A program made the translations under genes and the position numbers. A stretch of 64,000 bases of DNA from Pseudomonas entomophila (lineage in GTDB: Bacteria > Pseudomonadota > Gammaproteobacteria > Pseudomonadales > Pseudomonadaceae). This document shows positions 33,718-43,781 of the stretch, piece by piece. The notes below the pieces were generated by a model that worked only from the letters and a program-made list of their open reading frames with translations, ran no database searches and was not told where the DNA came from. The stretch spans positions 1 through 64,000 of the forward strand of contig NZ_JARGCS010000022.1 of assembly GCF_029193575.1 (NCBI RefSeq), written 5' to 3'. The stretch's first letter is position 1. Each line of letters opens with the position of its first letter.

Positions 33718-34413
33718 ATGGACAACCCGAGCGCCTGGCGCGCCCAACTGCTGCACGGCCAGTGGTTCAAGCAGTTGCCCGTTTCCATTCAGGATAGCCT
33801 GCTGGCGTTGGCCCGGCCGCGCGAGCTGGCGGCCGGGCAGTGCCTGTTCCAGCGTGGCGACCCACCGTGCGGCCTGTATGCGGTGCTGGCCGGCGCCATG
33901 CGTGTGGGCGCGGTGAGCAGCGATGGCAAGGAGGCGCTGCTGACCCTGGTGGAGTCGCCGTACTGGTTCGGCGAGATCAGCCTGTTCGATGGCCAGCCGC
34001 GCACCCACGATGCCTTCGCCGAAGGCGCCACGCAGTTGCTGTGGGTTCCCCAGGCGGGCCTGCTCGATTGGCTTGAGCGCCACCCCCGGCACTGGCGCGA
34101 CCTGGCCCTGCTGATGAGCCACAAGCTGCGCTGGGTGTTCGTCGCCCTGGAGCAGCAGCACTTGCTGGCGGCCGCGCCGCGCTTGGCCCACCGCCTGTTG
34201 CAGATCGCCGAGGGCTATGGCGAGCGCGACGTGCCGCAATGGCGCTTGCAAGTGTCGCAGGAGCAGTTGGCGCTGATGCTGTCGCTGTCGCGCCAGACCA
34301 TCAACCAGATCCTCAGGAGCCTTGAGCAGGCGGGCGTTGTGCGGTTGGGCTACGGCGAGGTGCTGATCCTCGATGCGCCACGCCTGCGGCAGATGGCCGG
34401 GCATCCAGGTTGA
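33718..34413 (+). CDS. Crp/Fnr-family transcription regulator
   Basis: A 231-residue regulator. The cyclic-nucleotide-binding-like domain covers residues about 25-150 (GQCLFQRGDPPCGLYAVLAGAM, YWFGEISLFDGQPRTHD). The helix-turn-helix is at about 175-225 with recognition region LALMLSLSRQTINQIL. It lacks the four N-terminal cysteines of Fnr. The key cAMP-contact Arg and Ser of Crp are not clearly present, so the effector is unknown. The last 101 nt overlap the end of the LysR gene on the other strand. Confidence 0.9.
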   Translation: MDNPSAWRAQLLHGQWFKQLPVSIQDSLLALARPRELAAGQCLFQRGDPPCGLYAVLAGAMRVGAVSSDGKEALLTLVESPYWFGEISLFDGQPRTHDAFAEGATQLLWVPQAGLLDWLERHPRHWRDLALLMSHKLRWVFVALEQQHLLAAAPRLAHRLLQIAEGYGERDVPQWRLQVSQEQLALMLSLSRQTINQILRSLEQAGVVRLGYGEVLILDAPRLRQMAGHPG

Positions 34414-35296
34414 CCAGGGTGTCGATCATCGCCCGGGCGGCGGGCGAGAGCCGGTAGCCGGCGCGGCTGACCACCCCGCAGCGCACGCTCAGCACTTCCA
34501 GGCCCGGTGGCAGGTTGCGCCAGTGCAGGCGCACCAGGTTGCCGGCGGCGAGGTCCTCGGCCACCGCCTCCTCGCTGGCATTGCCGATCGCGTCGCTGCT
34601 CAGCACCACGCTGCGCAGCACGGCCAGGTGCTCGGTCTGCAAGTGCGGGGTGAAGTCGCTGCGCCCGCTGAGGTTGGCCAGGCGCTTGCGCACCCCGGGG
34701 GTGAGCAGGGCGCTGGCCAGCGGGTAGGCGAACAGGTCGTTGGTCGACAGGCTGTCCTTGCCCAGCAACGGGTGGCCGGGGCGGCAGAAGAACAGGCCCG
34801 GGCGTGGGTTCAAGGGTTCGGTGTGGAAGTTCGGGTCGGCCTCGAACGGGCGCACGTCGTCGACGAAGAATTCGATCTGCTCGCGGCGCAGGGCCTGGCC
34901 CAGGCGTTCGGCATTGTCCACCAGCAGCGCGGTGCGGATGCCTGGGTGGTGCTCGATGAAGTGCCGCAGCGCCTCGGGCACCAGGCGCACGGCCAGGGCC
35001 GGGCCGCTGCCGAAGTGCAGCTCGCCGGCGTCGAGCTTGGTCATCTGCAAGACGTCGTTACTCAGTTGCGCGGCGCCTTGCACCAGGCGGCGGGCGTGTT
35101 GCAGCACTACCTGGCCTTCGGGAGTGGGTTGCAGGGCCTTGCTGGCGCGGTCGACCAGGGCGCAGCCCAGCTCCTGCTCCAGGCCCTGGATGGCACGGCT
35201 GAAGGCGGGTTGGGTGATGCCCATGGCCTCGGCGGCGCGGACGAAGCTGCGGTACTCGGTGAGGGCGATGAAGTAGCGCAGTTGGCGAAGGTCCAT
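34313..35296 (-). CDS. LysR-family transcription regulator
   Basis: A 327-residue regulator with the N-terminal helix-turn-helix (LRQLRYFIALTEYRSFVRAAE, ITQPAFSRAIQGLEQELG) and a substrate-binding domain. It resembles TDP-like regulators of catabolic genes (DNAERLGQALRREQIEFFVDDV). The last about 35 residues (RPSAAGVAHRGSAPRRS and on) are low-complexity and encoded wholly antisense to the Crp-like gene, so the protein is longer than typical (about 300). Downstream of the pca block and just beyond the porin, it may control aromatic uptake, but the target is unknown. Confidence 0.88.
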   Translation of the reverse strand: MDLRQLRYFIALTEYRSFVRAAEAMGITQPAFSRAIQGLEQELGCALVDRASKALQPTPEGQVVLQHARRLVQGAAQLSNDVLQMTKLDAGELHFGSGPALAVRLVPEALRHFIEHHPGIRTALLVDNAERLGQALRREQIEFFVDDVRPFEADPNFHTEPLNPRPGLFFCRPGHPLLGKDSLSTNDLFAYPLASALLTPGVRKRLANLSGRSDFTPHLQTEHLAVLRSVVLSSDAIGNASEEAVAEDLAAGNLVRLHWRNLPPGLEVLSVRCGVVSRAGYRLSPAARAMIDTLVNLDARPSAAGVAHRGSAPRRSPTAQRPPAQGS

Positions 35297-35411
35297 GGCG
35301 AGGCTCTGCGGCGGGCGTTGAGGTGTCGTTTTTAGTCTTTGTTACATATTCCGTCAACGTTGGATTTGTTAGGTTGTTAGGTGATTTTGTTATTTGTTGT
35401 CGGGGCAGGCG

Positions 35412-35513
35412 CCATCGCGGGGCAAGTCGGATCGCCGCACCGTCGCTCCTACAGAGGTAGCGCTGTTCTTTGCAGGAGCGGCGGTGCGTCGATCCGACTT
35501 GCCCCGCGATGGG
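35412..35513. repeat. REP pair, long imperfect palindrome
   Basis: Arms catcgcggggcaagtcgga and tccgacttgccccgcgatg enclose matching inner arms (gccgcaccgtcgctcct / aggagcggcggtgc). It begins 115 nt after the LysR start region and ends next to the porin stop at 35515, so it may be the porin terminator. Confidence 0.85.
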
Positions 35514-35514
35514 T

Positions 35515-36768
35515 TCACAGCAGATTCAACGGGTAACTCACGATCAACCGGTTCTCATCGAACGAGTTGCTGTTGAAGTCCCGCCGCATCGTGGAATTGC
35601 GCCACTTCAGCGACAGGTCCTTGAACGTGCCGGACTGCACCACGTAGGCCAGCTCCGTCTCGCGCGCCCATTCCTTGCCATCGGTGACCGTGCCCACATG
35701 GGCATCCTCGCCCTTGATGTAGCGGTTCATCAGGGTCAGCCCCGGCACCCCGACGGTGGTGAAGTTGAAGTCGTGGCGCAGTTGCCAGGAGCGTTCCTTG
35801 GCGTTGTCGAAACTGGCGTTGTAGCTGTCGTTGGCCAAGGTGCCGCCGCTGGTGCCGTTGACCCGCATCCACTCGTCGTCGCCGCTGACCTTCTGCAGGC
35901 CGACATAGAACGTATGGCCCTTGTAGCGCGCCGAAAGCATCGCCGAGGCAGTGCGGTTGTCGAGCTTGCCAGCGCGTTCGGCGCCGTCTTCCTTGCCGAG
36001 GAAATAGCCCAGGTTGGCGCCCAGGGTCCAGTCGCCCAGGGGCTGGCTGTGCACCAGGTTCAGGTACTGCTGGCGGTAGATGTCCTTGAGCTGGGCATCC
36101 CATAGGCCGATCAGCGTGCGCTTGTCGTTGAAGCTGTACTCGCCGCCCGCGAAGTTGAAGCGGTCGGAGGTGAAGGCCGGGCGGCCGAACAGCGACATGT
36201 CTTCCATGCTCGCGTCGTTGCGCGGGCTGTTGCCGCGGAACTGGCCGGCATACAGGGTCAGGCCGTCGATCTCCTTGGAGGTGAGCTGGCCGCCGCGGAA
36301 GGTCTGCGGCAGCGAGCGGCCGTCGTCCGAACGCAGGATCGGCAGCACCGGCATCCACTCGCCGACCTTGAGCTCGGTCTGCGACAGCTTGGCCTTGAAC
36401 GCCACGCCCAGGCGGCCGAAGTCGTCGGCCGGGCGACCGTCGTCGTGCACCGGCAGCAGGTGGGTGCCGGCGGTGCCTTTGCCGCCGTCGAGCTTGAGCG
36501 AGTACAGGCCGAGCACGTCGACACCGAAGCCGACGGTGCCCTGGGTGAAGCCGGAGCGGGCGTCGAGGATGAAGCTCTGGGTCCATTCCTCGGCCTTGCC
36601 CTGGGGCCTGGCGGGGTCGACGAAGTTGCGGTTGATGTAGAAGTTGCGCAGGTTGAGGGAAGCCTTGGCGTCGTCCAGGAAGCCACCGTCGGCGGCGAGG
36701 GCGGGCAGGGCGCAGGCGAGGGCCAACAGCCCGGGAAGGAGCTGGCGTGCGGGTTGCAAAGTGCTCAT
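35515..36768 (-). CDS. OprD-family outer membrane porin
   Basis: A 417-residue 18-strand porin with a cleavable signal peptide (LLPGLLALACALPALAADGG). The mature start, GGFLDDAKASLNLRNFYIN, is the OprD hallmark, and the chain ends in NRLIVSYPLNLL as beta-barrels do. Members in this position near pca and ttg genes resemble BenF/PhaK-type channels for aromatic acids, so uptake of benzoate-like compounds is likely. The start is the ATG at 36768; there is no strong ribosome site, and GATC-rich leader precedes it. Confidence 0.9.
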   Translation of the reverse strand: MSTLQPARQLLPGLLALACALPALAADGGFLDDAKASLNLRNFYINRNFVDPARPQGKAEEWTQSFILDARSGFTQGTVGFGVDVLGLYSLKLDGGKGTAGTHLLPVHDDGRPADDFGRLGVAFKAKLSQTELKVGEWMPVLPILRSDDGRSLPQTFRGGQLTSKEIDGLTLYAGQFRGNSPRNDASMEDMSLFGRPAFTSDRFNFAGGEYSFNDKRTLIGLWDAQLKDIYRQQYLNLVHSQPLGDWTLGANLGYFLGKEDGAERAGKLDNRTASAMLSARYKGHTFYVGLQKVSGDDEWMRVNGTSGGTLANDSYNASFDNAKERSWQLRHDFNFTTVGVPGLTLMNRYIKGEDAHVGTVTDGKEWARETELAYVVQSGTFKDLSLKWRNSTMRRDFNSNSFDENRLIVSYPLNLL

Positions 36769-36961
36769 CTGTCGTGGATCTCTTGTTTTTATGGGCGAGT
36801 CGGTGCGCTGCAGGGTGCGGGCCTGCAGGTCGACGCTTTTTGGGGGATGAACTGTGCAACGTTGCGGGAGCGATGGTGCGCGGAAGGGTGGTGGGGTGGC
36901 AATTCGTTGCAAGCGGTTACGGGCGATAATCGAACGCAATGTTCCGGGTGGTTAATTGGCT

Positions 36962-36996
36962 GTCGCTGATGCCCCTATCGCGGGGCATCGGCGACA
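36962..36996. repeat. Isolated long hairpin
   Basis: The near-perfect stem gtcgctgatgcccc/ggggcatcggcgac with one mismatch and a short loop, located 15 nt before the ttgC terminator. Possibly a REP variant. Confidence 0.5.
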
Positions 36997-37010
36997 CCAC
37001 AAAAACAAAA

Positions 37011-37032
37011 AGCCCACCGCAAAGGGTGGGCT
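37011..37032 (-). terminator. Terminator of the ttgABC operon
   Basis: The stem AGCCCACC/GGTGGGCT with a 6-nt loop, followed on the minus strand by TTTTTGTTTTTG, 21 nt past the ttgC stop. Confidence 0.9.
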
Positions 37033-37052
37033 CGATGCTGCTGCCAGGCCAA

Positions 37053-38498
37053 TCAGCCTTTCGGTGTGGCCACCGACGCCTGCTGGTTGGTTTGCTCGTA
37101 CCAGCCACCCCCGAGCGCCTTGTACAGGTTGACCTCGCTGGTCAGCTGCGACAGGCGGTCGCTGATCAGTGCCTGCTGGGCGCTGAACAGGTTGCGCTGG
37201 GCATCGAGGAAGGTCAGGTTGCTGTCGATGCCGATACGGTAGCGGCGCTCGGCCAGGCGGTAGTAGTCCTGGTTGGCGGCCACCAGGTCGCGCTGGGCCT
37301 GCAACTGCTCTTCGAAGGTCTTGCGCGCGGCCAGGCCATCGGAGACTTCCTGGAAGGCGGTCTGGATGCTCTTCTCGTACTTGGCGACGTTGATGTCCTT
37401 CTGGATCTTCGAGTAGTCCAGGCTGGCCTTCAGGCTGCCGGCGTTGAAGATCGGCAGGTTGATCTGCGGTTGGAACAGCCAGGTGCCGGAACCGCCCTTG
37501 AACAACCCGTCCATGTCCGGGCTCAGGGTACCGGCGTTGGCGGTCAGGCTGATGCTCGGGAAGAACGCCGCACGCGCCGCGCCGATGTTGGCGTTGGCGG
37601 CCTTGAGCAGATGCTCGGCTTCCTGGATGTCCGGGCGCCGCTGCAGCAGGTCGGACGGCAGGCCCGCCGGCACTTCGGCCAACTGGTCGGCGTCGAGCTT
37701 CAACGGTGCCGGCAGGTCGCCTGGCACACCAGTGCCGAGCAGCACGGTCAGGCTGTTGAGGTCTTGCGCGACCAGGCGCTGGTACTGCGACAGCTTGACC
37801 CGCGCGCCTTCGACGGCGGTGCGCGCCTGGCTCAGGTCCAGCGCCGAGGCCACGCCGACCTCGTTGCTGCGGCGGGTCAGGTTGTAGCTTTCCTCATAGG
37901 TCTTGAGGGTCTCTTCGGTCAGCTTCAGCAGCGCCTGGTCGGCCTGCCAGGTGTAGTAGGCGTTGGCCACGCTGGCCACCAGGCTGATCTGCGTCGAGCG
38001 ACGCGCCTGCTCGCTGGAGAGGTAGGTCTCCAGGGCTTGCTGGGTCAGGCTGCGCACGCGACCGAACAGGTCCAGCTCATAGGCGCTGACGCCCAGGGTC
38101 GCCGAGTACTGGCTGGTGATGGTCGACTCACCGGTCTGCGACAGGTTGCCCGGCACTCGCTGGCGGCTGCCGCTGCCGTTGGCCGAAACGGCCGGGAGCA
38201 GGTCGGCGCGCTGGATGCGGTACTGCGCGCGGTAGGCGTCGATGTTCAACGCGGCGACGCGCAGGTCGCGGTTGTTCACCAGCGAGGTCTGGATCAGCTT
38301 CTGCAGCGCCGGGTCGTGGAAGAACTGGCGCCAGCCCTGCTCGGCGGCGGCCACGTCGGCCGACTCGGTCGGCGAGTACGCAGGGCCCTGCGGCCACTGC
38401 GCGGCCACCGGGGCTTCGGGGGCCTGGTAGTCGGGAATCAGCGAGCAGCCGCCGAGGATGAACGCGGTTACCGCAAGGGACAACAAAGACTTGGTCAT
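37053..38498 (-). CDS. ttgC: RND efflux outer membrane lipoprotein TtgC
   Basis: A 481-residue TolC-like factor of the NodT family. The lipobox is FILGGC with Cys at 18. The two OEP repeats are seen ([19 protein letters not shown] and later [34 protein letters not shown] marks the second half). It forms the exit duct for TtgAB in the outer membrane, moving toluene and antibiotics out of the cell. Its start overlaps the stop of ttgB by 4 nt. Confidence 0.95.
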   Translation of the reverse strand: MTKSLLSLAVTAFILGGCSLIPDYQAPEAPVAAQWPQGPAYSPTESADVAAAEQGWRQFFHDPALQKLIQTSLVNNRDLRVAALNIDAYRAQYRIQRADLLPAVSANGSGSRQRVPGNLSQTGESTITSQYSATLGVSAYELDLFGRVRSLTQQALETYLSSEQARRSTQISLVASVANAYYTWQADQALLKLTEETLKTYEESYNLTRRSNEVGVASALDLSQARTAVEGARVKLSQYQRLVAQDLNSLTVLLGTGVPGDLPAPLKLDADQLAEVPAGLPSDLLQRRPDIQEAEHLLKAANANIGAARAAFFPSISLTANAGTLSPDMDGLFKGGSGTWLFQPQINLPIFNAGSLKASLDYSKIQKDINVAKYEKSIQTAFQEVSDGLAARKTFEEQLQAQRDLVAANQDYYRLAERRYRIGIDSNLTFLDAQRNLFSAQQALISDRLSQLTSEVNLYKALGGGWYEQTNQQASVATPKG

Positions 38499-41400
38499 TG
38501 CCCAGCCTCATAACGTGGAGTTTCAGGGGTGGCGTCGGCTTTCGGCTCTTTGCTGCCGAACAGCGACGACACTGCGACGAAGAACAGCGGTACCCAGAAG
38601 ATGGCCAGCACGGTGGCGCTGATCATACCGCCGATCACGCCGGTGCCAATGGCGTGTTGGCTGCCGGCGCCCGCGCCGCTGGCGATGGTCAACGGTACAA
38701 CGCCGAGGATGAATGCCAGCGAGGTCATGATGATTGGGCGCAAACGCATGCGGCAGGCTTCGATCGCCGCGTCGTACAGGCTGCGGCCCTGCTCGTGCAG
38801 TTCCTTGGCGAATTCGACGATCAGGATCGCGTTCTTCGCCGCCAGGCCGATGGTGGTCAGCAGGCCGACCAGGAAGTACACGTCATTGGACAGCCCGCGC
38901 AGGCTGGTGGCGACCAGCGCACCGATGATCCCCAGCGGCACCACCAGCACCACGGCGATCGGGATCGACCAGCTTTCGTACAGCGCTGCCAGGCAGAGGA
39001 ACACGAACAGCACCGAAAGGGCGAACAACGCCGGCATCTGCGAGCCGGAGAGTTTTTCCTCGTAGGACATGCCGGTCCAGGAGTAGCCGATGCCCGACGG
39101 CAGCTCGCCGGCGATGCGCTCGACCTCGGCCATGGCCTCGCCGGTGCTGTACCCCGGTGCCGGGGTGCCGAGGATTTCGACCGCCTCGACGCCGTTGTAG
39201 CGCGACAGTTTCGGCGAGCCGTAGCTCCATTCGCCCTTGGCGAAGGAGGAGAACGGCACCATCTCGCCCGCGCCGTTGCGCACGTACCACTTCTGCAGGT
39301 CTTCCGGGCTCATCCGGGCGCTGGGTTGCCCCTGGATGTACACCTTCTTGACCCGGCCACGGTCGATGAAGTCGTTGACGTAGCTGCCGCCGAGGGCGAT
39401 CGACAGGGTGTTGTTGATGTCCGCGATGGTCACGCCCAGGGCGCTGGCGCGTTCATCGTCGATGGTCAGCAGGTACTGCGGCTCGTCGTTCAGGCCGTTC
39501 GGGCGCACCGCGCTGAGGATCTTGCTCTGCGAGGCCTTGGCCAGGAACTGGTTGCGCGCTTCCATCAGCTTGGCATGGCCAACCCCGGCGCGGTCCTGGA
39601 GGAACACGTCGAAGCCGGTGGCGTTGCCCAACTCCAGCACAGCGGGCGGGGCGAAGGCGAACACCATTGCGTCGCGGAAGCTGAAGAAGTGCATCTGCGC
39701 GCGCTGGGCGAGGGCGAACACGCTGTTCTCCTTCGAGCGCTCGCCCCATGGCTTGAGCATGATGAACGCCATGCCCGAGCTCTGGCCGCGACCGGCGAAG
39801 TTGAAGCCGTTGACGGTGAACACCGAGGCGACGGTGTCGGCTTCGTCCTTGAGCAGGTACTCGCGCATCTGGTCGACCACCGCCTGGGTGCGTTCGGCAC
39901 TGGAGCCGGCCGGCGTCTGCACCTGGGCGAACAGCACGCCCTGGTCTTCCTCGGGCAGGAACGCGGTGGGGATGCGGGCGAACAGCCAGATCATGCCGAG
40001 CACGATCAGCGCATAGGCCAGCAGGAACGGCACTTTGTTGCGCAGAATGGTGCCGACGCTGCGCTCGTAGCCTTGCACGCTGCGGTCGAAGTTGCGGTTG
40101 AACCAGCCGAAGAAGCCGCGCTTGGCCACATGGTGCTCGCCCTTCTTCAGCGGCTTGAGCATGGTCGCGCACAGGGCAGGGGTGAAGATCAGCGCCACCA
40201 GCACCGACAGGCCCATGGCCGAGACGATGGTGATGGAGAACTGCCGGTAGATCACGCCGGTGGAGCCGCCGAAGAAGGCCATCGGCAGCAGTACCGCCGA
40301 GAGCACCAGGGCGATACCCACCAGGGCGCCCTGGATCTGCCCCATCGAACGCTTGGTCGCCTCCTTGGGCGGCAAGCCTTCCTCGGACATCACCCGCTCG
40401 ACGTTCTCCACCACGACGATGGCATCGTCCACCAACAGGCCGATGGCCAGGACCATGGCGAACATGGTCAGGGTGTTGATGCTGAAGCCGGCGGCGGCGA
40501 GGATGCCGAAGGTGCCGAGCAACACCACCGGTACGGTCATGGTGGTGATGATGGTGGCGCGGAAGTTCTGCAGGAACAGGTACATCACCAGGAACACCAG
40601 CACCACCGCCTCGATTAGGGTGTGGATCACGCCGGTGATCGATTCGGTGACCACGGGGGTGGTGTCATACGGGAACACGGCCTTCACGCCTGGCGGGAAG
40701 AACGGCTCCAGGTCGCTGATGGTCTTGCGCAACGCCTTGGCGGTGTCCAGGGCGTTGGCCCCGGTGGCCAGCTTGACCGCCAGGCCCGATGCCGGCTTGC
40801 CGTTGAACTGCGCGCTGACCGCGTAGTTCTCACCGCCCAGGGCCACGGTGGCGACGTCGCCCAGGCGCACCTGGGAGCCGTCGTTGTTGACCTTGAGCAG
40901 GATCTTCTCGAACTGCTCGGCGGTCTGCAGGCGCACCTTGCCGATGATCGTGGCGTTGAGCTGGTTGCCCGGCAGCGCAGGCAGGCCACCGAGCTGGCCG
41001 GACGATACCTGGATGTTCTGCGCCGAGACCGCGGTGCGCACGTCCACCGGGGTCAGCTGGAATTTGTTCAGCTTGGCCGGGTCGAGCCAGATACGCATGG
41101 CGTACTGCGCGCCGAACACCTGGAAGTCACCCACGCCTGCGGTCCGCGAGATCGGGTCCTGCATGTTGGAGACGATGTAGTTGGCCAGGTCGTCCTTGGT
41201 CATGCTGCCGTCTTCGGACACCAGGCCGATCACCAGCAGGAAGTTCTTCACGGCCTTGGTGACGCGGATACCCTGCTGCTGCACTTCCTGCGGCAGCAAC
41301 GGGGTGGCCAGGTTCAGCTTGTTCTGCACCTGCACCTGCGCGGTGTCGGGGTTGGTGCCTTGCTCGAAGGTGGCGGTGATGGTCATGCTGCCGTCGGAGT

Positions 41401-41647
41401 TGCTTTCCGACGACACGTAACGCAGGTTGTCGATACCGTTGAGCTGTTGCTCGATGACCTGCACCACGGTGTCCTGCACGGTCTGCGCCGAGGCGCCCGG
41501 GTAGGTCACGGCGATGGCGATGGCCGGTGGCGCGATGCTCGGGTACTGGTTGATCGGCAGCTTCAGGATCGACAAGGCGCCGACCAGCATGATCACCAAG
41601 GCGATCACCCAGGCGAAGATCGGGCGATCGATAAAGAACTTCGACAT
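38495..41647 (-). CDS. ttgB: RND inner membrane pump TtgB
   Basis: A 1050-residue proton-driven drug pump of the AcrB/MexB type. It begins [20 protein letters not shown], the RND start. TM4 holds the proton-relay pair, seen as [18 protein letters not shown]. Other motifs are [18 protein letters not shown] in the porter domain and [20 protein letters not shown]. Substrates inferred from the family are solvents and antibiotics. The ATG is 3 nt after the ttgA stop. Confidence 0.96.
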   Translation of the reverse strand: MSKFFIDRPIFAWVIALVIMLVGALSILKLPINQYPSIAPPAIAIAVTYPGASAQTVQDTVVQVIEQQLNGIDNLRYVSSESNSDGSMTITATFEQGTNPDTAQVQVQNKLNLATPLLPQEVQQQGIRVTKAVKNFLLVIGLVSEDGSMTKDDLANYIVSNMQDPISRTAGVGDFQVFGAQYAMRIWLDPAKLNKFQLTPVDVRTAVSAQNIQVSSGQLGGLPALPGNQLNATIIGKVRLQTAEQFEKILLKVNNDGSQVRLGDVATVALGGENYAVSAQFNGKPASGLAVKLATGANALDTAKALRKTISDLEPFFPPGVKAVFPYDTTPVVTESITGVIHTLIEAVVLVFLVMYLFLQNFRATIITTMTVPVVLLGTFGILAAAGFSINTLTMFAMVLAIGLLVDDAIVVVENVERVMSEEGLPPKEATKRSMGQIQGALVGIALVLSAVLLPMAFFGGSTGVIYRQFSITIVSAMGLSVLVALIFTPALCATMLKPLKKGEHHVAKRGFFGWFNRNFDRSVQGYERSVGTILRNKVPFLLAYALIVLGMIWLFARIPTAFLPEEDQGVLFAQVQTPAGSSAERTQAVVDQMREYLLKDEADTVASVFTVNGFNFAGRGQSSGMAFIMLKPWGERSKENSVFALAQRAQMHFFSFRDAMVFAFAPPAVLELGNATGFDVFLQDRAGVGHAKLMEARNQFLAKASQSKILSAVRPNGLNDEPQYLLTIDDERASALGVTIADINNTLSIALGGSYVNDFIDRGRVKKVYIQGQPSARMSPEDLQKWYVRNGAGEMVPFSSFAKGEWSYGSPKLSRYNGVEAVEILGTPAPGYSTGEAMAEVERIAGELPSGIGYSWTGMSYEEKLSGSQMPALFALSVLFVFLCLAALYESWSIPIAVVLVVPLGIIGALVATSLRGLSNDVYFLVGLLTTIGLAAKNAILIVEFAKELHEQGRSLYDAAIEACRMRLRPIIMTSLAFILGVVPLTIASGAGAGSQHAIGTGVIGGMISATVLAIFWVPLFFVAVSSLFGSKEPKADATPETPRYEAGQ

Positions 41648-41650
41648 GGT

Positions 41651-42805
41651 TTACTCCGCTTTGGCGTCTGCTTTCGCTGCGTTGGCCTGGGCCGGGCCGG
41701 CCGGCTTCTTGACGTTGGTGGCTTCGCCGACCTTGACCTCGACGCCGGGGCGCACGAATTGCAGCCCTTCGGTGATCAGGCGGTCGCCCGTGTTGAGGCC
41801 TTCCTCGATCAACCAGTCGCTGCCCAGGGTGCGGCTGGCCTTGAGCTGGCGCAGTTCGACCTTGTTCTCCTGGTTGACCACCAGCGCGGTCGGCGCGCCC
41901 TTGAGGTCGCGGGTGACCCCTTGCTGTGGCGCCAGGATGGCGTTGGCAGCGACCCCGGCCTGCAGGCGGGCATGCACGAACATGCCGGGCAGCAGGGTGT
42001 GGTCGGGGTTGGGGAAGACGGCGCGCAGGGTCACCGAACCGGTGGTCTCGTCGACCGCGACTTCGGAGAACTCCAGCTTGCCTTCCTGCTTGAACAGGCT
42101 GCCGTCCTCAAGCACCAGTTGCACCTTGGCGGCGTTGTCGCCGGCTTTCTGCAACTGACCGCTTTCCAGGCTGCGGCGCAGTTTGAGCAGCTCGGCGGTG
42201 GACTGGGTGACGTCGACGTAGATCGGGTCGAGCTGCTGGATGGTCGCCATGGCGTTGGTCTGGCCATTGCTCACCAGCGCGCCTTCGGTCACCGTGGAAC
42301 GGCCGATACGGCCACTGATCGGCGCCAGCACCTTGGTGTAGCGCAGGTCGATCTGCGCGCTCTTGAGGGAGGCGTCGGCCTGCAATCGTTTGGCATTGGC
42401 GTCGTCGTATTCCTGCTTGGACACCGCCTGCTCGTCGATCAACTGCTTGTAGCGTTCGGCCAGCGAGCGGGTGGCTTGCAGGTTGGCCTGGGCGTTGGCC
42501 AGGTTGGCCTCGTAGACGGCGGGATCGATCTGGTAGAGCTGCTGCCCTTCCTTGACGTCGCTGCCTTCCTTGAACAGGCGCTTGAGAATGATGCCGTTGA
42601 CCTGCGGGCGGACCTCGGCGACGCGGAAGGCGCTGGTGCGCCCCGGCAGTTCCGAGGTCAGGGTGAAGGCTTGCGGCTGAAGGGTCACCACGCCGACCAG
42701 AGGAGCCTGCGCCGCTGGCGCTGCTTCTTCTTTCTTGCAGCCACTGAGCAGGGTTGCCAGGGCGACGGCGGAAACCAGGGCGGTTACGGCTGGCTTGAAT
42801 TGCAT
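41651..42805 (-). CDS. ttgA: RND periplasmic adaptor lipoprotein TtgA
   Basis: A 384-residue membrane-fusion protein. The lipoprotein signal ends LLSGC (Cys about 22). The hairpin helices follow (ANLQATRSLAERYKQLIDEQ and DASLKSAQIDLRYTKVLAPI, the latter closing the lipoyl half), and the beta-barrel and membrane-proximal parts end the chain. GAGGATCCTC precedes the ATG at 42805. The length equals TtgA of P. putida. Confidence 0.96.
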   Translation of the reverse strand: MQFKPAVTALVSAVALATLLSGCKKEEAAPAAQAPLVGVVTLQPQAFTLTSELPGRTSAFRVAEVRPQVNGIILKRLFKEGSDVKEGQQLYQIDPAVYEANLANAQANLQATRSLAERYKQLIDEQAVSKQEYDDANAKRLQADASLKSAQIDLRYTKVLAPISGRIGRSTVTEGALVSNGQTNAMATIQQLDPIYVDVTQSTAELLKLRRSLESGQLQKAGDNAAKVQLVLEDGSLFKQEGKLEFSEVAVDETTGSVTLRAVFPNPDHTLLPGMFVHARLQAGVAANAILAPQQGVTRDLKGAPTALVVNQENKVELRQLKASRTLGSDWLIEEGLNTGDRLITEGLQFVRPGVEVKVGEATNVKKPAGPAQANAAKADAKAE

Positions 42806-42906
42806 GAGGATCCTCGGGTCGCTGGAGCGGGGGAGCTCAAGAATAGTGGAAGAGTATTGTCGGAAAGTGGTTATCGGGTGGATAAGTAGGATGCTAAGGA
42901 ATATAC

Positions 42907-42928
42907 TTACATTCATGGTTGTTTGTAA
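42907..42928. promoter_or_regulatory. TtgR operator in the ttgA-ttgR divergent region
   Basis: The sequence TTACATTCATGGTTGTTTGT with AA following, read on either strand, matches the known TtgR operator of P. putida (core TTACAAACAACCATGAATG on the minus strand). It lies 101 nt before the ttgA start and 127 nt before ttgR. Confidence 0.85.
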
Positions 42929-43055
42929 ATAGCCGGTGGTGGTACCTGGCTACTACCCCATAACGTGATTAATCCCCGGGAGACGCCCTGCAGAGGCGAC
43001 CCCGGCCCGATACCCGTGCGCTCGAGGCGCCGGGCCCAAATGAGGTTGAGCTGCC

Positions 43056-43688
43056 ATGGTCCGTCGTACCAAAGAGGAAGCCCAGGAAACCCGCGCGCAG
43101 ATCATCGAGGCGGCGGAAAAGGCTTTCTACAAGCGCGGGGTTGCGCGAACCACGTTGGCCGATATCGCCGAGTTGGCGGGCGTGACCCGAGGGGCCATCT
43201 ATTGGCATTTCAGCAACAAGGCCGACTTGGTGCAGGCGCTGCTGGACAGCCTGCACGAGACCCATGACCACCTGGCACGGGCCAGCGAGAGCGAGGACGA
43301 ACTCGACCCGCTCGGCTGCATGCGCAAGCTGCTGTTGCAAGTGTTCAGCGAGCTGGTGCTCGACGCCAGGACCCGGCGTATCAATGAAATCCTGCATCAC
43401 AAGTGCGAGTTCACCGATGACATGTGTGAGATCCGCCAGCAGCGCCAGGGGGCGATCGTAGAGTGCCACGAGGGCATCGCTCGCGCCTTGGGCAACGCCG
43501 TGCGCCGTGGCCAGCTGCCCACCGACCTGGATGTCGAGCGGGCGGCGATCGCCATGTTCGCCTACGTCGATGGCTTGATCGGGCGTTGGCTGCTGCTGCC
43601 GGACAGTTTCGACCTGCTGGGTGGTGCCGAACACTGGGTCGACACCGGGCTGGATATGCTGCGCCTGAGCCCTGCCTTGCGCAAATGA
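43056..43688 (+). CDS. ttgR: TetR-family repressor of ttgABC
   Basis: A 210-residue repressor with the N-terminal helix-turn-helix ([37 protein letters not shown]) and a C-terminal ligand pocket. It starts [16 protein letters not shown] as TtgR does. In P. putida it binds flavonoids and antibiotics and leaves the operator. The gene diverges from ttgA across 250 nt that contain the operator. Confidence 0.95.
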   Translation: MVRRTKEEAQETRAQIIEAAEKAFYKRGVARTTLADIAELAGVTRGAIYWHFSNKADLVQALLDSLHETHDHLARASESEDELDPLGCMRKLLLQVFSELVLDARTRRINEILHHKCEFTDDMCEIRQQRQGAIVECHEGIARALGNAVRRGQLPTDLDVERAAIAMFAYVDGLIGRWLLLPDSFDLLGGAEHWVDTGLDMLRLSPALRK

Positions 43689-43730
43689 CACTTTGTTAAG
43701 GATTGTGAGGAACTGTTTACCGATGTTGTA

Positions 43731-43760
43731 GGACCCTTCGCGGGCTTGCCCCGCGATGGG
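43731..43760. repeat. REP element after ttgR
   Basis: A single core (cgcgggcttgccccgcgatggg). Confidence 0.7.
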
Positions 43761-43781
43761 ACCCACCGCGTACTCTCCCCC

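Noticed and set aside
38498..42889. Plus-strand frames of 706 and 755 codons opposite ttgB and ttgA
   Set aside because: Antisense shadows of well-identified efflux genes, with biased composition and no ribosome sites.
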